From NCBI GenBank assembly GCA_032209605.1, contig JASFXZ010000011.1, positions 19,258,770-19,322,769 of the forward strand: a DNA stretch of 64,000 nt. Direction: 5' to 3'. The notes under the pieces were generated by a model. It saw only the letters and a program-made list of their open reading frames with translations, searched no databases and was not told the origin of the DNA. The DNA comes from Mactromeris polynyma (taxonomy: Eukaryota; Mollusca; Bivalvia; Venerida; Mactridae). Of the stretch, positions 1-13,900 are shown piece after piece. The position numbers were made by a program, and so were the translations under genes. How positions within the stretch are numbered: position 1 is the stretch's first letter; every line of letters begins with the position of its first letter.

Positions 1-745
1 GTTTGTATGTCCTTTCCCTATAGCGGTACCCAGTTGACTTAGTTTGTATGTCCTTTCCCTATAGCGGTACCCAGTTGACTTAGTTTGTATGTCCTTTCCC
101 TATAGCGGTACCCAGTTGACTTAGTTTGTATGTCCTTTGCCTATAGCGGTACCCAGTTGACTTAGTTTATATGTCCTTTGCCTATAGCGGTACCCAGTTG
201 ACTTAGTTTGTATGTCCTTTGCCTATAGCGGTACCCAGTTGACTTAGTTTGTATGTCCTTTCCCTATAGCGGTACCCAGTTGACTTAGTTTGTATGTCCT
301 TTGCCTATAGCGGTACACAGTTGACTTAGTTTGTATGTCATTTCCCTATAGCGGTACCCAGTTGACTTAGTTTGTATGTCCTTTCCCTATAGCGGTACCC
401 AGTTGACTTAGTTTGTATGTCCTTTGCCTATAGCGGTACCCAGTTGACTTAGTTTGTATGTCCTTTGCCTATAGCGGTACCCAGTTGACTTAGTTTGTAT
501 GTCCTTTCCCTATAGCGGTACCCAGTTGACTTAGTTTGTATGTCCTTTGCCTATAGCGGTACATAGTTGACTTAGTTTGTATGTCATTTCCCTATAGCGG
601 TACCCAGTTGACATAGTTTGTATGTCCTTTCCCTATAGCGGTACCCAGTTGACTTAGTTTGTATGTCCTTTCCCTATAGCGGTACCCAGTGGACTTAGTT
701 TGTATGTCCTTTGCCTATAGCGGTACCCAGTTGACTTAGTTTGTA
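1..745. repeat. 41-bp tandem satellite array (about 18 copies)
   Basis: A head-to-tail array whose unit begins GTTTGTATGTCCTTTCCCTA and ends CAGTTGACTTA. The period is 41 bases (unit starts at 1, 42, 83 and so on). Units differ by a few substitutions, chiefly TTTCCC versus TTTGCC. The array stops inside a unit near 745 and continues beyond the left edge of the window. There is no coding potential. Confidence 0.97.
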
Positions 746-1869
746 TGCTGGATATAAAAACCTTACTGTGAGTCAATATATATCTGTCTGTTTATCTGGT
801 AATTAATTTAACAAAACCTTCCACGTCTTAATAACGTAAACAACTTTTAGACTACAAAATATGACATACTGCTGTTAGCATTGTGTACACTCCAGCAAAT
901 ACATAGTCTGTTGTCGGCATGCTTGAATCATTGGCGTCAGTGGAAATACTAGAACGTCCGATATAACCTATAATTTGATTCCATAAGTTTAACTTAAAGG
1001 TTCTTTTTCATCGATATTTCTGACACATTTTACACTACAAAGAAACTTCGACTTCTACACTATCGTACCAGTTCTATACGGGTTGTATATTATCAATGTA
1101 AACTCCAGTGTTCGACTTATTTGTAATTATTGACATATCGTCTTTTTTTCATTGAAAAGAAGAATTGCAATTTAATTCCCAAATTTGAATAACCCGAACG
1201 CTCGCTATTTTTAAAATAAACGTTTTTCCCACAGGGCCCTGTGTAATTGTCACTACGTGTGTATCGGTGACTCTACTGGGAGTAAGATAGACCGTTCCGT
1301 GAGAAATACTACGCTGCTCTTTAAGGCACATGCACATTTTTGTCTGAGTATATGAACTACTGAGAAAGCGGGCGCTATTTAATACATACGCATGTCTGTT
1401 ATTCGTTTTAACTAATAACAGTTTAACATTACCGCTATAATGAAATAATTTCACGTAAAAAAGTGCACACTTCTTAAATAATGTTTTCAGAACGTTCAAA
1501 GTTAGCTGATACCATTGAAATATCTCTTTTTAACATCCCGTATAAGATTGATCAAATCGTCAAATCATACACACTTAAACAATAACCAGACGCAAGTCAT
1601 GAGATTTGCGTGTTTAATTTTATAATCAATGTATAAAGTGACTGTACAAATCCATAACTCATACCTTAGGTATCAACTCATATATAGGTCACGAGCCCAT
1701 GTGGGATTTACCAATAGTGTGTTATATACCAGTATTTTGACCAGTTATAGTTTTCAATGAAATAACATAATATTTATATTGTATTTAACACAGTATTTGG
1801 GATTTCAACATTCTCTCGAATATTTGTGATAAACTTAGTGTGTGTTATTTTGTTTTGTTAAAGTTTCCG
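746..1869. other. Intergenic stretch upstream of the 1939 gene
   Basis: AT-rich sequence between the satellite array and the promoter of the first gene. I see no exon-like open frame with splice sites and no clear repeat. Confidence 0.5.
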
Positions 1870-1878
1870 TATATAAAG
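1870..1878 (+). promoter_or_regulatory. Candidate TATA box
   Basis: TATATAAAG lies 61 bases before the ATG at 1939, a normal distance for a start site near 1900 and a short 5' UTR. The match and spacing are visible. Use as a promoter is inferred. Confidence 0.45.
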
Positions 1879-1938
1879 AACGACAGGATTTTTACGACAA
1901 AATAAGCAAGTGAACATTTGTTTAAAACAATATAGAAA

Positions 1939-4900
1939 ATGGCGTCGTGCAGGGAAGCGGAATCTCCCGTTATGGAGAAATTCTATCAGTTAAGAGGAAT
2001 TACCAAAAAAGAATGCGTACGTACAAAGTAGACGACTTTGTTATAAGTATCATTGTATATTTTTTGTATATTATTGTCAGTTATAATCCATATAACTACT
2101 CGTAATATTGTTCGACAAGAGACTGAGTGAGTAAACATTTTTAATGATGAACATAATACAAGTAATAATACTGAAAAAGAACAACGTCGATAGTAAATGC
2201 AAAGCAATTAGAAATATTAAATAAATTAATGGTGACATTTACAGATCGTGTATTGACTCTTGAAATAATTTGATAAAGAATTACAATAATTTGTGATTCT
2301 GTTTCTTTTCGAAAAAAGCCCTTACCCTCACTCAGCACTCAGATCTTCCGTGTCTGAGTGTTGAGATTTGAGTGTACGTTATGAATGGTGATGCTTACTG
2401 TATGTCGAGTATTCTTTGTGACCCATTTTCTTTGCGATTTGAGTGTGAGTATGAGATTTGAGTGTGAGTATGAGATTTGAGTGTGAGTATGAGATTTGAG
2501 TGTGAGTGTGAGTATGAGATTTGAGTGTGAGTATGAGATTTGTGTATGAGATATGAGTGTGAGTATGAGATATGAGTGTGAGTATGAGATTTGAGTGTGA
2601 GTATGAGATTTGAGTGTGAGTATGAGATTTGAGTGTGGGTATGAGATTTGATTGTGAGTATGAGATTTGATTGTGAGTATGAGATTTGCGTGTGAGTATG
2701 AGATTTGAGTGTGAGTATGAGATTTGAGTGTGAGTATGAGATTTGAGTGTGAGTATGATATTTGAGTGTGAGTATGAGATTTGAGTGTGAGTATGAGATT
2801 TGAGTGTGAGTATGAGATTTGATTGTGAGTATGAGATTTGAGTCTGAGTATGCGATTTGAGTGTGAGTATGAGATTTGATTGTGAGTATGAGATTTGAGT
2901 CTGAGTATGCGATTTGAGTGTGAGTATGAGATTTGATTGTGAGTATGAGATTTGATTGTGAGTATGAGATTTGAGTGTGAGTATGAGATTTGAGATTTGA
3001 GTGTGAGTATGAGATTTGAGTGTGAGTATGAGATTTGACTTACACGTTGTATCAGATACACATTCAAATCCCAAAGAGGTTGTATCAAGCAGAATACTCG
3101 ACACCCTGCACGCATTGTTATCATCCATTGTTAATTTCAAGTTCCTATGTCGTAATTGCTTGGCATTAATCAAAGACTCGAACATTTCATATTCAAAGGT
3201 CTCTAATTTTGTAAGCACCTGAAGTGATTATAAATTAACGTTATATAATGACAATCCGCATTGTTGTCAAACCTATCATTTAATGTACAGTATATTTTAT
3301 TTTCAATCTATAATCCTTATCCGCCAAGCCAATTTTATGATTTTTGATATTTAATTAAAACTATTTGAATGCTTAAATTGCTTAGTTACGGGTATAATGT
3401 CGGGAACATAGTGGCTAATACCTGGTATTAATCCAGACTCAAACGGTACTGTTTTAAAACTGACCATAAATACTGATCAACCGTTTTGTCCGATATATTG
3501 ATGTGATGCGGTGAATGGGATCATGAAAGGTTAACTTGTTGCGCGCAGTTCATTTTATTGTTTACTGTTACTATGGGGATGAAGGATATTTTTTCATGCA
3601 TTATGTTTAAATCTTACAAAGTTATGTATGGTCAATACGTCCTCAAAACTAAAATAAAACAAGGATTTTCAGCATCATTAATACTTCTGGTTAAGATTCC
3701 TACAAACTCTATGCTTCTGTTTGACTGTTGCTCTAGCCACGGACATCTAAAGGTATCACATGCAATATCACATAAATGTGACCATAATTAAAAGTCATAT
3801 AATCATTAAGCCCGACATTTCAGCACAAGATATACGACTGAAAATGTATCAAAATTTAATCACCTTGACCGCTGCTAGAACTCAAACCATGTGAATAAGA
3901 GGCCGGCACCTTACTTCACTTTACTGAATTTCTCAACTTATTCAAAGATTACAATACATGTATGGTATTGCAAATTATAAAACGGCTAGAGATATATGAA
4001 GTGGTGTTTACTTAATCCATTTTCATATCTATACTTAACTTGGCATATTCAAAATTCTAACTCAAGTCGCACTTAAAAGTCCTTAAACATCGATTTTTAC
4101 TTAAATGCTTCTCGTTAAAAAATGCGACTTTTCTTTATTTGGTTTGCATAGGGATAAATAGATTACCTCGCATTTAAAACTAGCGTGGTGCGATGTTTCA
4201 GATAAACACTCAGTGTTTATGCTTTAAAAAAATGTTCGTATCAAAAGATAGCGATATATTGCACATAACATTACAAAGTTGGCAAGGAAAATGCATTATT
4301 ATTTTTTTTGTCTAATGGATTATTTTTTAAAACAAATTAATCTTAGTTTGTGTGCGATAAATACTGCTTTTTATAGTCGCATTCGTTTAGTTGCCATGGT
4401 AAATTACAGTTAAGCCAATGATGTTGATATTTAAACAAATGGAATGTAAACCTCTATTCTTTAAAAGTATATGCACCATAAAATTGATGTAGCCCAAATT
4501 ACTGTTGACAAATCGACAAAATTACGCGAGAGTATACAAATACTGTACATACGTATGAACTTATAATTTCACTCTCAGGTTTTATAATGCTTAAAGCATG
4601 TTTGTTGCCAAGTTTGATTGATCTACCGAAATTTGCGCGGTTATTTTCTTGCCTCTCCCTTGTAGAATTAGTATAGTGTCCTTTTTGCCGAATCGTCACA
4701 TCTGTAAGCTGAAAAATTCTAAAAAAACGACCATAAATCCAAATATTTGAAGAAGTGGTACCACAAACAATTGTTTACTTAGATTGGCCTGTTAAACAGT
4801 GTACTACAGATCCTATAATTACGTTCAACAATACTCTATACCTCTTGTGATATCTTAAAAGCCACTTATGGAAATCTACTACCATATTAATTTAGATTAA

Positions 4901-7900
4901 ATGCGCCCAAGTTTCTATAACTATCAGTTCAGCGGTGATAGCCGTGATCGTATAGTGGTTAGTACTTCGCGTTGTGGCCGCGACAACCCAGGTTCAAATC
5001 CTGGTCACGGCAGAATCTGTGACAGTCGCTTCAGCGGCATAGCTGAACAATTTTTTGAATTTATTTAAATATATGTCTTAATAGTTTTGCCAAAGTTATA
5101 TATTTAAGATTTCACAAATCTAACTGCAATTAATGATAGTAGTTGAAATGATTTCATGTATGCAATATTTAAGCGCATTTAAAGCTTCATTTAAAGACAA
5201 CCATGAAATAAATAATATATTTTTCATCGAACCAATTTCATTTTTTCTTGCAGATTTTACTCTTATACGAGGGTCATGCAAAAAGTTCTGTCACTAATGG
5301 GCTTCCGTAGTTTTATCCCAGGTATTTTTTAAAACGCTTCATTGCACTTGAATGGTGTGTCCAATAGCTAACGATATCCGTTCATTTTGTGCAAATTGCT
5401 TTTCAAATGACCGAGTTATTTTAAATTGAAATACATGCAGTCATATACACTGACCAATTTACTTTTCACATTGTAAAATGGACGAAAAGACTGAAATTCG
5501 TAGCTATATTAAATGCCGCATTAAGCTTGATGGAGATATTTGATGAATTGTGTGGTATATATGGACCTCAGGCCATTTCAATGCGCACATTTTTTAGGTG
5601 GGTTAAAGCTTTTAAAGCTTGGAAATTATCTGTCGAAGATGATACCCGTTCTGGTAGGCCTAAAACCTCTGTTTCCAAGGCAAACTTCGCTGCTGTAAAA
5701 GTTGTGGTCGAACAGGATGCACGATTGTCGGTGAAAGATATAGCCTTGTCCATCTGGTCATACAGTCACTGGACGATTCTACAAGAACTCTGTACTGAAG
5801 AAAGTGAAAGAGTTTTACAATAAGAACTGTCCAAGCAAAGGATGGTAAGGAGTCCATCTTATACACGACAAGGCCTCCTCTCACAAGTGCGAGGTTGTTA
5901 AGTCTTTTTTGGCTTCTGAAAAGGTGGAAGTTGTAAACCATCCGCCTTATTCACCTGACCTGAGTCCCTGTGACTTTTTTTTATTTCCAAGGCTTAAGAA
6001 AATGCTTTCTGGAAAGAAATATAAGTCCAGAAGTTCTCCTGGTAGCGCCATTTATCAGTGTCTCCAACAGATGCCAAAAGAAGACTATTTATCTGCTTTT
6101 CGCGATTGGGTAAAAAGGTTACAAAAATGTGTTTCGGTAAAGGGGGAATACTTTGAAGGTTTGTAATAAAAATAGTTTTGATACAACGTAGCACTTAAGA
6201 AATCCGAACCCAGTGACAGAACTTTTTGCATGACCCTCGTATCACTCAACCTCACATTTAAAACCGATTTATTTCATCACCAATCGAGTCTATTACAGTC
6301 AGACCTCGTTTATTCGACAACCTTTAATCCGAATACTTGGAATAATCCGAAATAAATATCAGATCCCAATGTATCTTAGGCAAGTCAAATTAAAGTTGGT
6401 TATTCGAAACCATGTTTTATTCGAAATACTATTTCGGATCCGATGAATTCGAATGAACGAGCTCCAACAGTAATTGAAGTTTTCACCAATAAATCAACCA
6501 TAATTATATTACTTTGTGATCTTAAATAAATTAACATAGCTTTAATTAATCGATTATTTATATATATTTGTATTTCATGTAAACCTGCAACATTGTTTGC
6601 ACTAACAAATAAAGTGTTGCAACCGTTTTGGATGTTTACAGAGCTTGCACGTTGCCCCGATATTTAATTTTGCATTGCTCGATATGCTAAGTTAGTTTCA
6701 ATATTTGCCTTGGTAAATTACATTTATCAATTCAATTGCATTTGATAATAGCAACGCCGTTCGCTCATTGACATTCGAACATTTAATATCAGGTTACTTC
6801 GTTGAGATAAATCCCTCCGTGAGTTCTTTGTGTAACGGTAAAACATAAACTGACATGATTTAATATAAGATCCATAAATAGATTTTGATTGTGTTTGCTT
6901 TCAAATTATTAAGAAAATAATTTAAACTGTTTAAATGTCTTGTAAACTAACACATGGTAATAGTACTTATGAAAGGTAGGGAACTTACACACACGCTAGA
7001 TACCCATTGTGTTCGTAATATGTATTTATTGTTTCACTAAAGACATTTGTGTTAATTGTATATCAATAACAATTCGAAGCCCAGTCGAAGGGGGAATTCT
7101 ATTAGATGAGGTCATTGTATAAATTGCTTGTGTTTCACAGACCATCACATCGAAATTGACCCCGGATTAATTTTGGCATTTCTTAGCAAAATTAGATTTT
7201 GAGTTTTTTTTCGTATATTAAGTTCGTAATATGTGTATGCAAAATATCTGAAAACATAGACCATTCGACCTACCACAAATAGTTTAGACCGACGGGGTAC
7301 TTCAAATGAACGTAGAAAGAGATAGATGAACACCATAATTTAAGCTGTCAAACAAACTTGTAGCAAATAACTGTCATAGTAGTAGAAAGGTATAGCGCCT
7401 GACTTCAGGTCCGAAGGCCGTGAGTTCGGATCCTGCATTGGTCGAGGGTAAACCGCGAACTACACATTGAGTGAATTATGCGACCGTTCTAATACCCAGG
7501 ATGCAGTCTTCGACATTGATTAGTATAAGTTCTCAACTTGTTTTACACTCGATGTAAATAAATAATTTTAAAATACGTGTGATCTCTGACAAATATATTA
7601 TAGTAATACGGTACTTATCGCACGTTTTACTGGTGTGATATTTGAAATATAAACTTTGTTATATATCGCATTTAATGTATTTAATATTATAATCGGCCAC
7701 TGTGCTATAAATATATAATTAGTTTTGGCCTTCTTACAAAAATAATTTATAGTTGTTTTATACACGTATGGTTAATTTATACATTATACGTTCTGTCTAT
7801 AGCTGAATACACGTTTAAGTGTGCGTGTATATTGGTTAAGTAATTAATTAGATATCCGGCTTACAGATTAAATATTGATCTTTAACAACCGTAGTTGATT

Positions 7901-10900
7901 TGTAAATTCAAGATATTTGCTTTTCAAAATGTTGTCTTGAAATGAACACGGTATTTAAACGTATTTATTTAACTTCGTGTTGCGACCATCTGTTAAATGT
8001 ATAATTTCATAAAATATGTCACAAGATGTGCCCGAAATAAGTACACATAGTAAGTTTTAGTTCATACAGTGTCCTTTATCTGTCACAGGTAAAACCAACA
8101 TAGGATTATAATATCCATGTAGTAATAGTTGCCGGTTCGGAATGTAAATATATATGCACGCAAATCTTCAAATATCCTTACAAATGTCCAGTAGATATCT
8201 TTATTGTTGACCTCGGTAATCCGCTTACTGCTAATTAGGTAATTCAATCATCTTCCATAATAAAAGAAATAGTTCCCTACCTAACTATCGAATGTGTCAA
8301 ACCTAGGTGGGGTAAGGGCTAGCGTCAACAATATGTCTCAATAACATCCTACATTCTGGCTAATGTGTTTAATAGCTTCAGCATAATGTTATGTATTATA
8401 TTATACTTCATTGTGATATGCATTCTTTACAGATATTTAATCGATGGAGAATACCAGACAGAATGCTGGACTCTGCCCCACCAGGACCAATGACCCCTGC
8501 CATACCCCTTGACCTTCAGCCAGATGGTAAGAACAACACCATTTGCAATAATAAATAATAACGATAATACATATTATTGTTAAAATCCTATTTGAATGTA
8601 CATGTATGTATTGTAACGTATATACGAGGTTCGTCACATGTGAACTGTGTATTTTACGATCATAGTGGAGTATGGATGTTTTCTGTTGTTTATGTTTAAT
8701 GTAACAACTAACTCACTTGATTATACACTGGAAACTGTTTTAATTGCTAATTAATAACAACTTGGTGAAAGGCTCTTGTTCTTTGCAATTTGAACACATG
8801 TTTGCCACGTCTGTTTTGTCATAAATACCCTGGGAACGAACTGGGAAGAGAGCATAAGTTACATAGTCAAGATGTGTGGAGTTCGGTTCTAAGACAAACA
8901 TTAACTAAATACGTATCAATCAATTACTGGCGACTAATTAAGTAAGAACAGTTATTTTTGCAAATGCAACAAAACATTCTGAATCTTAAGATGCAACAGT
9001 AGTATGTTTTTGTTAACCGTCAGAATAACTATTTTATTTTTTACTGAAAAATATACAGACGTCAGTAAGGTAGCTATAATTGCTATCTAAGATTTTTGAT
9101 GGTATCTATGACGATGGGAATGTTTGGTTGTAAAGGTACAAATCGATTTAATGTAGATTTAAAAATGAATTAAGGCGTGGAGTAGAAACCGAACAGCCAT
9201 CCCAAAAGGCACATGGAGACATGAACATATAATCTACAATATTTGGTTAGTGTATAAATGTTTAATCTTTGTTGCTTTTGATCGTTTGCTTATCTAACAA
9301 CTTACATTATTGTAAGCATTGTCTATGTCAAACAGTTGTTGTCCATACACCATCCATTCCACCGACGCCAATGAAAGTCCCGGCTCTGCCACAGTCAGCG
9401 AGACATGTGGCCCCAAAACCTGCCGCCGGAAGACAATCTAAATTGTCTCGTGAAATGTCATGTGAGTGTGTGCTTATGTTTATTGTTTTTTTTCCATATT
9501 TATAACATATTCCATCAATATTGTATAAGTATAATATGTTTGCTTACCTGGAATTACTTTTTGTCGTTACGCTTCAAATAAGGTGTGGTTTACGGGCAGT
9601 GTATGTTGTATTTGTTGTATTTTATTCGTCATTTATTTCTAATTTCCATCAAATTGTGTAATTAACATCTGACGCATCTTGTCATATAATGTGTTTCATT
9701 TCGTTTACTTCTATTTACCAAAATGTGTACGCCGATGTTAATATTCATATAAGAAACACATTATCTTGCACTTAATACGACACTTGTTAATTGTATCTTG
9801 ATTTCGCAGTAGCTAAAGGGAGGTAACCAAAAGTAAACCTCGCATAGTATGCAATCGCTATTACATTTATTACCTACACGACCACAGTGCTGATTCAAAT
9901 GTTTCGCGTACAGTTTAGTAATACATGCACATAATTTTGCCACCGTGTAACCCCTAATTATGCCATCCTTAATAAACGTATATGTATGGTACACGAACCA
10001 GCAATTTTCGATGTGAGTGATAAGATCAATTATTTTAGACTATATAAAATGGGAAATTAATGCGCAAATAATCATAATCGGAAGTGCCAAATTATTTTGA
10101 GGACAATTTCGGTGGATCGATCGAGATATAACAAACAAACGATTTATTAAGGATGGCCGATTTAATATTTAACATACAATATGAGTCAAACGATCACTAT
10201 CAACATTTACCTAGATTCTTTTCATGTACGTGAAAGGTATTTCATTTAAATTGGTACAATATATTTTATGAAAATGAAACACACATTGTATGCTGATACA
10301 TGTTTCATTTCCATGTTCTATACAGTGCCTAACATCAAACTGAAACCAACGCAAGTACCTCGTGTGGAGTCAAGAAACGGACTTCAACCAAGCAGGACAC
10401 CAAAATCTGCCTGCCGATCTGTCCGGTCAGTTCCTCTAACACCACAGCTTCCTCAAAGGTCAAAGACTATGTGTGTAGATATGCGTAAACCCACAGAACC
10501 AGCAGTAGATATGGTAAGATATTTACAGAACTAGAATAAACAAGTCACACACGATCTCTTCCGATGTGTGGAAGATTTACATATTTTTCTATCTATTTTG
10601 TTTCAGTATGTTTGTTTTCGTAAAAAATACAGTTATGTTTGTCCTGTATTGTCGCATAACTTTCATATCATAACATAGGAATATTGTTGATATTTATTAA
10701 TGTAGGGAAATATTGTTCAACTTCACTACACTTGGCAACCTGAAACGTACATGTATATGAAAACGAAACGAAACGATGGCCCCTTCGCAATACCCTAAGT
10801 AGTGGTCTCCCTTTACAAGCACAAAATATCTCTAACATCACGAAACATGTCAACAGTATTATGTATTTTAGTTTTTCTTACTGTTGAATTTATATATTAT

Positions 10901-13900
10901 TGACATTGTTCTGGTTATATAACAGAGAAATAAGGCTAATATAGGGTGCTAAATGAAAAGCATCAACGTAGACACAACATTAAATACCGTAGTAACTGTC
11001 GTTTTTGTTTCAAATATTCATCATCACGTGACATTCGTAAAGGGTGGAATGTGTGAGCTACTAAGGGAGATAAGCAATGTTAGGGGTTTGGTTCCAATAA
11101 TCTCAATAATAAGACCGCTTTTGGGACACTTATAAACTGGTCTTCGTATTGAGGTGGTCTTAATGTTGAGGTTAAATAAAGAGCACAACAGTGAAAATGG
11201 ACTTGACAATTGTGTTCTCAATTCTGAGGTAGTCTTATTTTGAGGTGCTCTTTAAGTGATTTTTTACTGTACATGCATTCATTCTACAGAGTCGCTTCCC
11301 CATGGATTATGCTCTACAACCCGATGCCGTACCACAAGCACATGAATGGATGAAACACGCCGACAAGGCTGATAAGAAAGTCATAGAACGCATACTGAAA
11401 ATGGCCAGCAAGAAACATCAGCTTGAGAACAGTCTAAATAGAACTCTACTGCCAGATGCTAAAGGTTCCGTTGAGAAATGGCTTAAAGATGCCAATGAGA
11501 ATGGTAAATATTTTAATTGTCTTAACTGTATTTATTTCTCCCAGAGTCTCTACCATTTAGCCATCTGGCTTCCAATGGATTCATATCATGTTTAATGTTT
11601 TTTTACATTGATGTGCACTTGACCCATTGTTAGTTTAATGATTAATACTTTTATTTAAAGCAGATTACATGCATAAATGTAGTAGGAAAAATAAAGAAGG
11701 CTGCTTATTTTGAAGTAGGCTTCATCTTCATTGTCGTTTTTTAACATTTCCACACTCGTCTTTGTTGTACTTTTGTAGCTGTGATCGTCATCCAATATTA
11801 AAACCATTTTTAATTCTGTAATCATAATCACTATCTCGGGCACGTCATTATATTCATTAATATCATTCCCCGTCTCGAGCACATCATCATCATCATCCCA
11901 ACCACAATCATCTTCCTTAAACAAATGTATACGCTTAAATTTCTTCTATATGTTCTCTTACACGGAGCGTGTGTTTACTTTCAATATAATATGTATTTGT
12001 GCGTTTTGCATCGTTATCATGTTTTGCATATTTAATAATATCTTGGTATGTATTTCAAGGCGCCATCAAAGAAAGAGGTAAAGCATGTTTGCATGCCAAT
12101 CTGTGTAATACATAAAACACTTAATCATAGTCTTCAACATTGTATATATCTACACGAACATTATACATGTATTCACTTGTATGCTAGATTCGACTATATG
12201 CCAGCTATTCTCTGTCCGTACCACATCTTTTACTTCTTTGATTAACGCCAAGAGAAGTCTGTTTCATAACTTTAAAACACTGCTTCCTAAAGCAACATTC
12301 TTGCTGTTATACACTGTATATATTCTTCTGAAGTGTTTGTTTGTTCCAGCACCATGTAACGTAATACTTTACACTTGCTATTAAATGCAGGGTTCATTCT
12401 TTTATTTAATATTTAATTTTTCAAACATATTTCATAAATAGTTGAAGAAAGATAATGTAGATACATATAATGCATAGTGAGAAACTCTGTAATTTTAGTG
12501 TTTAGAATGTACTAATTACTTTAAAGCGTAGTTAGTATTTTGTTCGTACCAATTATCATAAAAAAACAGCCTGTAAATTATTCTGGAAAAAGGGCGACAC
12601 TTTATATATAGGAATATTTCATTACATGTAACATCAAGTCTCCGCTTGTTCAAATTGCCATAATATTATATATTATAAGAAACTTTTATTCCACACTTGC
12701 TACATTGTAAGTATCATATCACGAGGTGTCAGTATTAAATTTAGCTTTATTTCGTTTCAAATATTCACACGAACTTAAACTGAATATGTTAAACTAATCT
12801 ACTATTGACAGGAAACATTTTCTTACTGTTTGATATCGTTACAAATTTCATGTTGTGACGTACTAATTGTTTTGAAATATGCGATTTCAAAATATAGAAA
12901 ATATCATTACTGAAATTAACTGATTTTTCCTGCCAGACTGAAGACTTGTAAGAATAGATTCTAAATAGAATAAGTTGACAGTATGTGATTTGCTTGGTAT
13001 CAGTGTTGGATGTTTCAACAATCTTTGAAACTTGTATGTTACTGTAAACTGTGATTGTTTTATTTTGTGTTTGTATTGTTTCATTCAGTTTTGTGTCTGT
13101 GAAGTAAATATCTTTGTCTTTGTTGCAGTTGTTTAGGTAACTTTGCATGTTTCTGTGTGTCTGTTTTAATTTAACAATACTTCCATGAAACATCACCCCT
13201 GTTGTTTATATTATATTGTAGAAGTATCAAAACATTATATTTTCTAGATGAAATTTGGTATGATTTGAAGGTGCATACGGTAATGGACAGTGTATACCAA
13301 ACACCGAACGACACTGGTTCCAGTTTTATTTTGTCTGAATTTGTTTGGGAAAGTTCTGATTTATGAATGTGACCTTCTGCTCTGAATGTTTTCACTTTTA
13401 AATACTTTTAGTCATAAAAATCGTTTTTTTGCAATTTGACATAATTTAAATTCGAGCAAAAGTGATTGAAAATGTTGCCGTACTATGAAGTGGCCATGCA
13501 TTTATACAGTAGCTGCCCTGTTATATCACAGGAATAAGTCATCACTGTTTTATGATTTTCAGAGAGACAAGTTGCCCTGAATTTCTTCAGCTCATTAGCT
13601 GGTGGACAATTAATGGGAATGACCGTTGACAGCCAGAGGAAACGTCTGAAGGAAGTTATTAACACATTGGAAGAGTAAGTGTGTTACAATGACGGTTACA
13701 TAAATGATAATGCTAATATTAATGATGTTGTTGATGATACCGCTGAGACCTTTAGAGTTGTTAGTTTTTAGTCTGTTTTTAAGTATCTAACTTTATTTAT
13801 TCTTTTATCGCTTCTGATTCAAGTTCATACAACGTGTACATTTGTATAAGTCATCCTTGGTTTCTGATCAGTACTCTAGTGCAGTGATTGCGATGATGGC

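Noticed and set aside
1..745. Regular repeats at the left edge as a CRISPR array
   Set aside because: The 41-bp units abut without unique spacers, and the genome is eukaryotic, so this is a satellite.
2339..3218. Two long minus-strand open frames (261 and 279 aa) rich in SHTHTQISYSHSN repeats
   Set aside because: They are translations of the 19-bp minisatellite, have no splice or promoter context, and lie in an intron on the opposite strand.
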